A stretch of DNA of 64,000 bases, taken from NCBI RefSeq assembly GCF_004379255.2, contig NC_056047.1, forward strand, positions 15,452,293-15,516,292, given 5' to 3'. Source of the stretch: Salvia splendens (taxonomy: Eukaryota > Streptophyta > Magnoliopsida > Lamiales > Lamiaceae). Below are positions 54,303 to 64,000 of the stretch, in pieces; within the stretch, counting starts at the first letter, position 1, and every line of letters begins with the position of its first letter. A program made the translations under genes and the position numbers. Under the pieces are notes generated by a model. That model did not search any database, was not told the origin of the DNA, and saw nothing but the letters and a program-made list of their open reading frames with translations.

Positions 54303-54521
54303 CTAGCCGCCAACTATAGATTGTAACTCATCGAATATTGTCCCATGATTGTCGTTAATAGTTTCTGTATAAGTAGTTCCACGTATGTTCGCTGCTTCCG
54401 GAGAAAAGTCAGTTGTGGGAGAAGGATTGCTCGAGTCGTCCATTGTTGTACTGGTGATTTGTGTTGAAGGCGTAAAGGTGTTTGAAGAAGAAGATTGTGA
54501 TGGTATGGAATGCAGGTTCAC
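54303..54521 (-). pseudogene. FAR1-like N-terminal fragment
   Basis: A Ser/Thr/Pro-rich stretch with MDDSSNPSPTTDFSPEAANI and NDNHGTIFDELQSIVGG, resembling the low-complexity N-terminus that precedes the FAR1 DNA-binding domain in short plant FRS-like transposon proteins. No zinc ligands present. The assignment rests partly on the neighbouring core fragment. Related words (TENINDNHGTI) recur at 54524-54769, indicating local duplication. Confidence 0.4.
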
Positions 54522-54970
54522 GATTATACAAAAGAGATTGAAGATTGCGATTGAATATTGACGATAGCTGAAGATTGTGATTGTATGGAATGCAAATTCA
54601 CGATAGTCCCATGATTGTCGTTAATATTTTCTGTATGGAATACAGATTCACAATGATATAGAATTTGTTGAAGATTGCGATTGATATATTGACGATAGCT
54701 GAAGAGATTGCTCGAGTGGAATGTAAATTCAGTTCCAAATAATCGTGAATCACAATAATGCTGATCCAATTTCCTTAATTAACTTAGCATGAATTATGGT
54801 AAAGCAATAACCGTATGAATTATGAATTTTCATTACAACCCTTTTGTAATATTAATTGAATAAACAAATGAGATATAATTGATAATGAATTAACGTTAGA
54901 TTAGAATAAAGGGTGGATGAGATTTGTTCTCTAGTTCGGTATTTAAAATTAGTTCGACATTGAATACAAT

Positions 54971-54971
<1 letters not shown>

Positions 54972-55015
<44 letters not shown>
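54972..55015. repeat. (AT)n microsatellite
   Basis: About 21 uninterrupted AT units, ending TATATCTAGATC. Confidence 0.95.
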
Positions 55016-55017
<2 letters not shown>

Positions 55018-58000
55018 AGATCTTTGGTATCATAGTTACACTACCTTACAAGCTCTTGCATTTCTCTAAAGCCCATCTCGGCCCGGCAGATTCAGCGTCA
55101 AAATGAGCCGATATGTATCTCTCCAAATTCGTCGGATAATAATCTGCCTCTATTCATGAATCCAGAATACAAATTTTATCTCCTTCGTACCCTTTTCTTC
55201 CAACGTTCTTTCAATTCGTTCTCTCTTTCAATCAGAATATACTTTCTTCCAACGCTCTTCAAGCAAATCACAGAATATACATCTGCAAATATTTCATCCG
55301 GTGAGTGTTTATTAATAGTCAAATTTGTCCATCGTGACATGTGTTACTTGGTTTGAGGATTAGCACAATAGTTTCAGAAATATTTCTAGCGTGACTTGAA
55401 TTTTCACATATCGTAGTTTCATGAATTTTCAAATCCCATAGTTTCATGAATTTTCAGCAAGGATTTCTGTTTTTTGTTTGAGGATTAACCCATTTGGGCA
55501 GGTACTTCACAAATTAGAGATTTAGAATTCGTTAAGCATATCTATCTGTACATATTGGTTTCATTAATTTCTTATGCAGTGTAATTGTTGTGTAATTGTT
55601 CATTGTATGCTTCTTTGTGCCAACAATAGAGCTTTATTTATTCCCCAATGATAGTAGTATTTATTTTGTTTATCATGGTAATTTTATTGGGGGGTAACTC
55701 ATGAATATGCTGACATTTTTTGGAGTAAAAAACTTTTCAAAATTTTACTGTGTAGCTCATGAATATGTTTGACAATTTTGGGGCTTCAAACCATCTTGAA
55801 AATGTTTTGGGTGCATAGAATATGAGTTTTGTTTGACATATAGTCACGACCACAACTCCCTAGTAATAGAAAGTGTAGCTATTTCGCGACTAAACTAACT
55901 CATTGGTCACAAGCTCGTTATAAAGAAATACTCGATTCAAGGAAAACAATGTCTCATAGTGAAAAGGTACAACCTCATCGAAATCAGAGTAATTAACTGA
56001 GTGCATAGTCTTTGCTAAAACAATTCTTAAACTTGCAGCGGAAGGATACCAAGACGAAGTAATATGTATAAAGACATATTACATCAGCTACCTCACTACT
56101 TATTTAATTTACTTTCCCCAACACCTACTCTGTTCCGACCACGATCGACCTGCACATTAAGAAAAGAATATGCAGGCTGAGTGCTTGGTATACTCAGTGG
56201 GCTCATTGCCAAAAACATTTCTCTTTTAGTTGTCAGCCATACTTGAGCGAACGCGGGGTTTTTCTGAAAATAATTCCCGGTCACTGAAACCTTTATCTCT
56301 TTAAAAGATTAACTGCGCAGTCACATATCTTCTCATGAAATACCATATCTGATCTGTGTGAACCGGGAATGTGGCCACATTCCACGACGGTCACTGGACC
56401 GGCCAACTCTAGCGCTAGCACACGGTCCCTATGTGTACACTAGTCCGAGTAGGGTTTGCGGCCCTACTAAGACTCGAATTCGATTTAACTTATTTGGCAT
56501 AGCCAACAGATTGGTAATCATAAATAAAACAAGGCAGGACAACTTATCTAAAAATATTCACGTTCTCGGCGAAACGCCGTTCCGATCAGGTCATCGGAGC
56601 TCCGCCGGTGCGCGCCCACTCTTCTTTCTCGCACCAGGAATTCGTAGCATCTCCGCCGCCAACACGAACAGGCGGCGGTCTCTGCCGCTGCTGCTTCCCA
56701 TCCTTTCTCGGCGACTAGCTCCGTCGCTGATGCCTCTGGCTGTGGCAGACGCTGCTCGGTCCGCTTCGCAGACCAGCGCCGCTGCTGACCGCTAACGTAG
56801 AGTTGCGGATCCTTCCTGCGGCTATCTCCGTCGGCATCCAGTACCAGGGCTTCTCAACTCTCAAGCTAAGCCTTCTATCTTAGTCTATTTGGTTGACCTC
56901 TTTAGGGCAGAGTTTGTTCTTATTTCATGGTTTGAGAGTTAGGCAGATTGTATTTGTTCTTCAAAGGAAACGGCAGTAGCTTGGCTAAAGCTTTTGAGCA
57001 TGTATGGATTTCTTGATTTGGTGTTCATATGTGTACACGATTAAGGAACTTAGGGATTTAAGTTGATATGGCCACTGATGTCTATTTGTTTTACTAGACC
57101 CGAGACCATTTCTAGTAGAGCTCAAGTGCATATACATTATGGTGTGATAATCTGTGACTATCATGCTGTACTGTTGAGCATTCTTTTGTGAAAGTCTATT
57201 TATGATCTTGAAATCTGATCATGTTGTGATTCCTAGTATAAAGTGTGACTATATGATGGCATGGCATGGTTCATGTTTGAGTTTGAGAGGGAGGTGGATG
57301 TTTACCTTCTTTGCTCCTGCTCCTGCTCCTAGCCTCGGTCTCTCTCACTCTTTATCTTACTGATTTGTGTTGATATGTGGTGGTGAAGAGGGGGAGGCCG
57401 TGGGCTATCCCTATATAGAGGGTGTGTAACTGAAAGCTGCAAAAGTTTGTTGTTTGGCTGGAAAAGGGTCCTTACTGTTTTGATTGTTGCACCCTGCAGT
57501 CTCTTTAACTACATTTGACACTTGTAAATGCTTTTGGTACCTTGTTCATTTATAGGATTTGTCTCCTGTGGCAGGTGCACAATGGAATGGCAGGGGTTTG
57601 TAGGTAATATCCTCGGCAATGGCAGCTGTGAGGTGGAGGTACGAGCTGCCAAAATCAGCCTTACCAGGTACCTGCAGCTGTTGGATGGGGGTGCCGGCTG
57701 AGCTTGCTTCTTTCAGCCCAAGCACTTCCTCATTTTTGGAAAGGTAGTACTACTCTTCCCCTTTCTAATGTGGCTGTGTAGTCTCTCTATTCCTTATGCA
57801 TTCTTGTCTAATGGCTTGTGTTTGGCAGGGACAAGAGGCTGTCACCTCGTCGGTTCGGCCCAATGGGCCATCGGAAATCTAGGCCAAAACCATGCTAGAG
57901 AAAAGGAGTAGTTCCATTTGTAAAAGAATAGTGTTTCTACTTTGAAATCCTCTTTTCTTTTCTTCTTGTATGCGAAAAGAAAAACTGTAGAAATTAGTGT

Positions 58001-58385
58001 GTAATTTGTTTCCTTTATTTCCATCATCGAACATTTGTAAATTAAGACTTAGCTTGAAATTCTATATATTGTATTTCGTTTACTTAAGAAATAAACGGAT
58101 ACTCTTTCGCTTCGTTCGATCCTTATCTTCTTTCTTTAAATTTCTAGTTTTGCATCCTCATAAGTCGCGTTTCCCAAACACGGGTTGGAGAATCGTATAC
58201 TCATCGTACATTAATAAAATTGAAAAGATGTAATTGTTCCATGTTTCCAACTTTATTCAAAATTCATCGAAAATCTAGCTCGTGGCCATTACACATATTA
58301 TTTTGTAAATTTTTTGAAGGTATGTCTTGTATATGTGAGTATTTAAATCATTTGCAAGTGAATTGTGGTTGTATACACATTATTA
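55016..58385. other. Unassigned region, possible spliced non-coding transcript and retroelement scrap
   Basis: 55030-55310 looks like a plant 5' exon followed by a GTGAGT donor. A GC-rich block at 56570-56830 and exon-like GT/AG-bounded pieces at 57575-57850 followed by a 3'-UTR-like stretch lie further on. No long conserved reading frame connects them. I cannot name a gene; a non-coding transcript or a decayed gene are both possible. Confidence 0.3.
55980..56560 (-). mobile_element. Possible LTR fragment of a Ty3/gypsy-type element
   Basis: Words such as GCTGAGTGCTTGGTATACTC, GTGGGCTCATTGCC and a less AT-rich composition resemble LTR/leader sequence of plant gypsy elements. No protein domain and no paired LTR were found, so this is a weak call. 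Confidence 0.25.
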
Positions 58386-58795
58386 GAGCATCTCCAACAA
58401 GAAAAGGTATATAAAAGAGGTATATCATCTATTTACCTTCTCAAAAAGTGAAATATACATTTTCAAAAAGTAATACATTCCAAACGAAAAAGGTATATAG
58501 AAAGGTAAATCATTTTTTAAAATATAAATAATAGTACAAAGTGCATTAAAAAAACATAAAGTATGATACATTCTCCCTTGGAGAATGATTTTTCATGAAA
58601 AGAAGGCAAATATGGTAGTTACAAGATTTTACCTCTCCATTGATGGAGAGGTAAATATACCTCTTCAAAATAAGAAAAGATATAATACCTTCTCAAATAC
58701 CTCTCCCTTTGGAGAATGATTTTTCATGGAAAAAAGGTAAATATGGTAATTATATAACTTTACTTTCTCATTTACCTCACCCCTTGGAGATGCTC
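58386..58795. mobile_element. Tourist-type MITE, copy 2
   Basis: 410 bp flanked by TTA (58383-58385 and 58796-58798). Ends GAGCATCTCCAACAAGAAAA and (minus) GAGCATCTCCAAGGGGTGAG. Clearly homologous to copy 1 in the DDA1 intron, with the same internal direct repeat. Confidence 0.92.
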
Positions 58796-59159
58796 TTAAT
58801 AAACAAATTTGATTTAGGTTTAGAGCGACAAATTCAATCGTGAGCAATAAGGAGGGAAAAAAGAGAGCAAAATCTTTTTGTTTCACTTATATATGAATTT
58901 AGAAGATTTGATTACGTTAATGCAAAAGGACAATGTAGGAAATAAATAAATTTAATTGGGTCAAATTTGTCATTGCATATTTATTTCTGATTTCATAACT
59001 TCCCTATCAAACATAATGGATTTATTAGAAAAAAATTAACTAGGGTATCAAACATGTGTTATTAAAATCATATCTTTCTCTAGCTTGGTTCTATATCTTG
59101 GTCACTAACTAACCTAGGTATATTCCACATCACTTATCAAACGAGTCCTTAATGTAATA

Positions 59160-59386
59160 CTCTCCTCGTCCCATAGAAATAGACCATATTTCATTTTTTT
59201 GTCCGTTCCATAGAAATCGTTCATATCCATTTATGGAAACCTTTTTCTCTTTTTTTCCTTATCATTTATGGGTCCCACAATCTACTACACAATTTCAACT
59301 ATTTTTTCTCCTTCTCTCTTACTTTACTAATTATATATTAAAACCCGTGCGACCTTAAAAAGCCTATTTCTATGGGACATAGGGAG
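59160..59386. mobile_element. Stowaway MITE
   Basis: 227 bp flanked by TA. Left CTCTCCTCGTCCCATAGAAA and right (minus) CTCCCTATGTCCCATAGAAA. No ORF. Confidence 0.9.
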
Positions 59387-60288
59387 TACTAAAATAGTAG
59401 CAGTCGTCATAGTTGCTCGCTTTTATACTCATATAAAAATTTTGATGTTTGAATTAAATCATCATCAAATTAAAATAAAAGATGCATTCATATTATAAAG
59501 TTTGTTAAATTCTGGTTAGTGCTATAAAATTTGAAAATAAAAATAAATTAGAAAGTTCTAATTTATTTTAATTATTTTATCCATACATAACAAGATGTCT
59601 TTGATTATGCTCAAAACGAAGTACTAGTTTAATTACAAATAAAAAATAATAATAAAAAACATTAATGGCAGTAAGTCAAAGTTATTTTAAATATCACCAA
59701 AATATATCTCTTTATTACTTTTTCAAATTTTATTGAAATAATCATAATTTGACCTACGGAATATTGTTAGAATTCAATTTTGATAATATAAGTATTACCA
59801 ATGCCACTAGTGGCTTGTGACCCTGTCAATAATTCATCCAAATAAAATAGTGGAAGAAGTGACGAACCACAAAATTAGATAAGTCATTTTAAAAATTTTA
59901 AACATATAAATATTACTTAAAATATTCAATTTTATATATAGAGATAGTTAATACTTTTTCTGTCCGCAATAATTGTTTTTGAAACCCTTTAAAAAAGTTT
60001 CAATATCCTATTTTGAAAACTTCTCACTTGCAAGATTGACTCTTTCCATTTAACTATCAGATTCTGAATTGAAATGGAATACAATTATTTAGAGTATCTG
60101 ATTTTGACTGTTTAACAACATTCCTTAAATTTGGAATATTTGTTTCAATGATATATGATCAGAATTTTAAATATTAACAATATCTTGATTTGCATAGGAC
60201 AAGGGGATTGGTGATTCTATCTATAAAATTTTCATGTATACATATGGATTATCGAGAGATAGTTAATGGTCTTTTCGTCTACAATTAA

Positions 60289-60381
60289 AAGTCTCGTTTT
60301 TCATTTCGGTACACAGTACACCCCAAACCGAACCGTCAAGTCTCGTTTTTTTCATTTCGGTACACCTCAAACCGAACCATC
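60289..60381. repeat. 45-49-bp tandem duplication
   Basis: AAGTCTCGTTTTT...CATTTCGGTACAC...AAACCGAACC occurs twice (60289-60337 and 60338-60381). Confidence 0.9.
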
Positions 60382-60923
60382 AATTCATCATCTTCCTGCC
60401 TATTCCTACGTCTCTTTCCTTCAAAGTGGAAAACAAGGGCGGCCATGGGGGGACTCATAGGGGAAAAAACAGTTTCTTTAAAAAAGAATCAATAATATTC
60501 CCTATTTATTTCCCATGACTACGATGACTCAGAGTCTCAAACTCATGCCCTATTAATTAGAAGAGTTATCTAATCAAATAAATTGCACTCCATCATAAAA
60601 TAAATAAATTCAGTAAGTTTAAGATTAAGATCTAAACAAGTCCTTTTAAAACAGCAGCATACTATTGGAGCATAAACGAAGATGAGACACGGATGAAAAT
60701 ATTTTACTGTGCAGAAATTAGGAAAACAAACATCAGTCTAGCTATTTTCCGCTAAATATGAGCATGTTAGTTAGTACACAAGAAAACCTCCACAGCCACA
60801 TCCAGCAAACTTCATCGCATACTAAATGTTGTTCCATAATATGAAGAGAATTAGAGGAGGGGGGTTTCAAATACACAACCTACCCGTATGTGAAAGTCAG
60901 TGCATCTAAGTTGAGCCACTGGG

Positions 60924-63900
60924 CTATAAGTCCGTCCCTGCCGGCCTTCCAGCAGGAGCTGCAGAAGTCAAATTTGGAGCACGTAAACCCTGAGCATTTC
61001 CACCACCCATAAAGGCCGGTAAAGTTGACCGGATGTTTGGAAGAGCCATGGGATTTGAGATTGGTCGGGCTTGAGCTTGCTGAGTGGGCTGTATGATGTA
61101 CTGGTTCATGGCATCCTCATAAGCCTGCCCTAATAATGCTCCACGCATCCGGCCAGGAGGTCGCCAATTTGGATCTACAGAATCTTGAGTAGTTGTGACT
61201 GGCTGTGGTGGAGGTGTAGCCCTGTCGCTGGCCCTTTGATCAGCTATCGTAGTAGGGATATTATGTGACCCAGAGTTATAAGGGACAGCTCGGGATGCAC
61301 CAACAGACATCTGTCCAGTTCTATTTGCAGTTGTATGCCATTGAGCTTGTTGGTTGCTACTAGTAGCTACACCTGTTCTATGCACATTAAGATGTTGGGT
61401 GCTAGCTACTCCTGCATGGCTCTGATGACGCATTGCGTTGGTTGAAGGTTGCACAGATGGCTGGAGCGTAGATGAAAAGTTACTCGTTGCTCGAGGGATC
61501 CTGAAATTTGTCGGCTGACTAAAACTTTGGTGTTCATTTGAAACTGTATACATATTGGGCACCTGATTTCGCCAAAAGTTCAAGAAAGGATATTGAGAAT
61601 CTGATCAGAGTATAGACAATACATATGACAATAAAACATGAAACATAGACAGGCAAGAAGGCACAGCGATATAGTGCAGGGAAGAAAACAAAAATGAAAG
61701 GGGAAAAGTTCATAAACTCAAGAATCAAAACTGTGTTGAACTAATACAAATACTACCTGTGTGCTGGGATGCTGGGGCAATGTAGATGAATATGAGCCTG
61801 GTGGCACCTGATGTGAACTAGCATGATTTGATGTCAAGTTAGACGTAGCAGGCGAGGCTTGTGAAGCTGCAGAAAGACCATTTGGGGTGAAGGGGCTGCT
61901 CGCTGCATTTGCCGAAGAACTCCGTTGCAGGATGGGAGTAGAAGATATGGCAGGAAGACCCTGAACTGCACTAGCCGTTCTAGTTATATGCCTGCTTACT
62001 GCTGAGGGCCTACCATAGTCGCTAATAACAGGGGAGTTCCCAAGTTGATACTGCTGATATTGGGGCATAGGAATTCCAATCTGTGGTGCAGAAGTTGTAG
62101 CAGCAGCATTATGATGGAAAGCCCCAACATTGGCTAGATTTGAAGTGGATGCAGAGGGACTGACAGTCTGTGCATTTGATCGAACATCTAATGTACCCTG
62201 ACCAAAACTTGACCTATACACCCCAGACCAGAAGTCGTCACTCTCAGTGAGGGTCCTGATTTGATTGGCATCATTTGCGCTGGCCAGATGAGGGTTGATT
62301 GATGTAGAATGAGTATTAGCCATAGAAAAATGTTTTCTGTCTTCACTTCCAGAAGCATCAAAAACATCCATCAGCTCATCAGTCAGAGTAAGATCTAGTA
62401 TTTCTTCAGGTTGTGGAGACTCGTCCCGTCCTGTATTTAAGGTCTTATTCTCTGGCTTCTCTGTCTTTTCTTCACTTCCCACCGCCGCAGCATTCCATGA
62501 CCCATCAGATGAGACAATTATGTCGGAGACATTGGGTCTGACCTCTTTCAAAATCTGAGAAGTCAAAATTAAATTCACACATCAAAACCTTTGATATATA
62601 GGTAAGCATGTGGCTACCTATCTCTTTAGAAGCTGTAGTGTATAAATAGTCGTGCTATATTATACTAGCTATAAAGATATTATAGTAATTTGCATATTTG
62701 CAAGTGTGTAGCAAAACCCTACATAAACGACGAGAGGTACTCGCCTTAACCATTTTTTGATCAATACGTATATCAGAGAAGCACACATGCTGATTACAAT
62801 GGGGGCAGCGCCATGACGGCCTTCTTGAGTTCATATCCACAAAGTTGTCTAAATCAAAACACTACAGACAAAACAAAAAGTATGTCAGCGGTAAAGTTCA
62901 ATAACAAAAATTTAGCATTTGAGTTAAAAAAGTTTGTCAAAAACATCATGCTCGAGAATCACACTAGTATTATTTCTTCAGTCCTCAGAGGTTCAACTTT
63001 GTGCTATTACCTGAATATGCTTGCATGAAATCCCTTTTACTGGAATTTTAATACGTGCCAAGCTGTTGGGATTAAGAATGAGGATAAACAAATTAGCAGG
63101 ACATCAAAGGTCAATAAAAATTTCTCATGTGAATGAATGATGACAAAACAAAATTCAGATTTAGTTCAGTTCAAATAAGGATGGTGTAATGTAACCTCAA
63201 GTCTGGCGATAGACATGTAAGAACTGAGTCATAATAAGTCTATAGTAATTTATATGGTTGTCGATTAACTCTATTTCGTCTTGTAACAGATTATTCATCT
63301 TTTGCATCCATATCATTATCATGTAGCATACAGAGAATGTAAATAATCCTCGCTGAGGAAGGATATGATGATCAGTTACCTAATAGGACAATTCAGTGAT
63401 ATCCGTGATGACCCTTCAATTACCTCAGAATCTAAATAGAGCAAAAAGGAAACCAAAATCAAAAAGGAAAGAGAAGATTTAGAAAACACTTGAGTCTAGA
63501 ATAACCTTTTATATACTCCATCCGTCCCATAAAAATATGTGCAATTTCCATTTTCGTCCATCCCATAAAAATATGGGCATTTCCATTTATGGAAAGTTAT
63601 CCCAATTTATTACCCCTATTCATCAAGTTATTTACAACTTATACCACCATTAAAACACTAATAATAATGGGAGTCTCACTATCCACGAACACTAATTTAA
63701 CTACACTACTCCTACTCTCTCTTACTTTACCAAATTTGTCTTAATTCTTTGTGCAATATCATATGCCCATATTTTTATGGGACGGAGGGAGTACAATGTT
63801 TTTATCAAGCTATAGTTCGGTGAGAGAGAGAAAAAAATGAATATTCTCCAATTCAGGAGATTTATTGAATGGGCACCTGTATCCAAAGTTGCAGGAGCAT

Positions 63901-64000
63901 GCTGCTCGTAGTCCTGGAGGGTGTTACTATCAAGGTTTGGCACTTCACTCATGAATGCAACTATTATTATATAATTACCTTCAGAATCACAATTGTCCAA
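60924..64000 (-). CDS. PIAL2: PIAL-type E4 SUMO-protein ligase, 3' part
   Basis: Nuclear SP-RING ligase that extends SUMO chains (family: PIAL1/PIAL2). Six visible exons: 64000(partial)-63877, 63431-63380, 63062-63011, 62861-62745, 62554-61757 and 61562-60924; the 5' part is beyond the window. Exon 1 here has YIIIVAFMSEVPNLDSNTLQ. The SP-RING spans exons 2-4: SRISLNCPIS, PVKGISCKHIQ, CFDLDNFVDMNSRRPSWRC and PHCNQHVCFSDIRIDQKMV, with the Cys and His zinc ligands in place. Next is ILKEVRPNVSDIIVSSDGSW, an acidic segment (DLTLTDELMDVFD, a likely SUMO-interacting type motif) and a long Ser/Ala/Asn/Gln-rich tail ending PAGRPAGTDL. The intron after KMVK starts with GC (AAG|GCGAGT), a non-canonical donor. 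A Stowaway MITE sits in the first visible intron. Paralogue number is a guess. Confidence 0.9.
63516..63791. mobile_element. Stowaway MITE in a PIAL intron
   Basis: 276 bp flanked by TA (63514-63515 and 63792-63793). Left CTCCATCCGTCCCATAAAAA and right (minus) CTCCCTCCGTCCCATAAAAA. It lies between visible exons 1 and 2 and does not touch splice sites. Confidence 0.95.

Larger units (their letters stand above)
52600..55015 (-). mobile_element. Remnant of a FAR1/MULE-type transposon, approximate extent
   Basis: The region holds two separated pieces of a FAR1-related (Mutator-like) protein on the minus strand (54303-54521 and 53518-53832), two tandem repeats and a long (AT)n at the right. No terminal inverted repeats could be identified, so the boundaries are guesses. 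Confidence 0.45.
58796..60923. other. Intergenic, no gene
   Basis: AT-rich. Contains the Stowaway MITE at 59160-59386 and a short tandem repeat at 60289-60381. The 64-codon frame over the latter is not supported as a gene. The last 300 bases are probably the 3' flank of PIAL. Confidence 0.5.

Noticed and set aside
60266..60460. 64-codon frame before PIAL
   Set aside because: Produced by a short tandem duplication; no family resemblance.

Overview
This is plant nuclear DNA. It is AT-rich, has spliced genes with GT-AG introns, and is crowded with plant transposon families: Ty1/copia with tRNA-iMet primer sites, hAT, PIF/Harbinger, DD39D mariner, Stowaway and Tourist MITEs, and a FAR1/MULE remnant. 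The host genes are eudicot-like. I cannot fix the species from sequence alone.

Three host genes look intact in what is visible, all on the minus strand. They are a type-1 ACC synthase (10179-12041, 4 exons), a small DDA1-like subunit of the COP10-DET1-DDB1 ubiquitin ligase module (49962-52554, 4 exons), and the 3' part of a PIAL-type SUMO ligase with an SP-RING (60924-64000, runs off the right edge). A fourth host gene, a heavy-metal-associated isoprenylated plant protein (HIPP; 3127-7109, +), is split in its third exon by a non-autonomous LTR element.

Layout. 1-3 kb: a 982-bp TIR element and a decayed PIF/Harbinger transposase. 3-7 kb: HIPP pseudogene split by LTR element A. 7-10 kb: intergenic. 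10-12 kb: ACC synthase. 13.3-21.25 kb: a mariner-like element with a broken DD39D transposase and a separate small acidic ORF, itself split by a 4.2-kb hAT element with a perfect 8-bp target duplication. 22.6-37.7 kb: a three-layer nest, with copia D (27069-32502) inside copia C (22746-34998) inside the 5' LTR of non-autonomous element B (22590-37700). 39.95-45.1 kb: copia E. 45.5-49 kb: a Harbinger ORF1 remnant and a hAT-type element carrying a Stowaway MITE. 50-52.6 kb: DDA1. 52.8-55 kb: FAR1/MULE remnant. 55-60.9 kb: mostly unassigned, with MITEs. 60.9-64 kb: PIAL.

The most interesting theme is elements A and B. They are one family of non-autonomous LTR retroelement that has no gag/pol but shares LTR-adjacent sequence, tandem arrays and internal purine-rich motifs. 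Each copy holds a different host-gene piece: B has the N-terminal coding segment of a HIR (hypersensitive-induced reaction, prohibitin-domain) gene in sense, and A has a hydrophobic membrane-protein segment in antisense. A has also destroyed a HIPP gene. LTR comparison by eye (D identical, C about 1 percent, B about 3 percent) agrees with the order of nesting.
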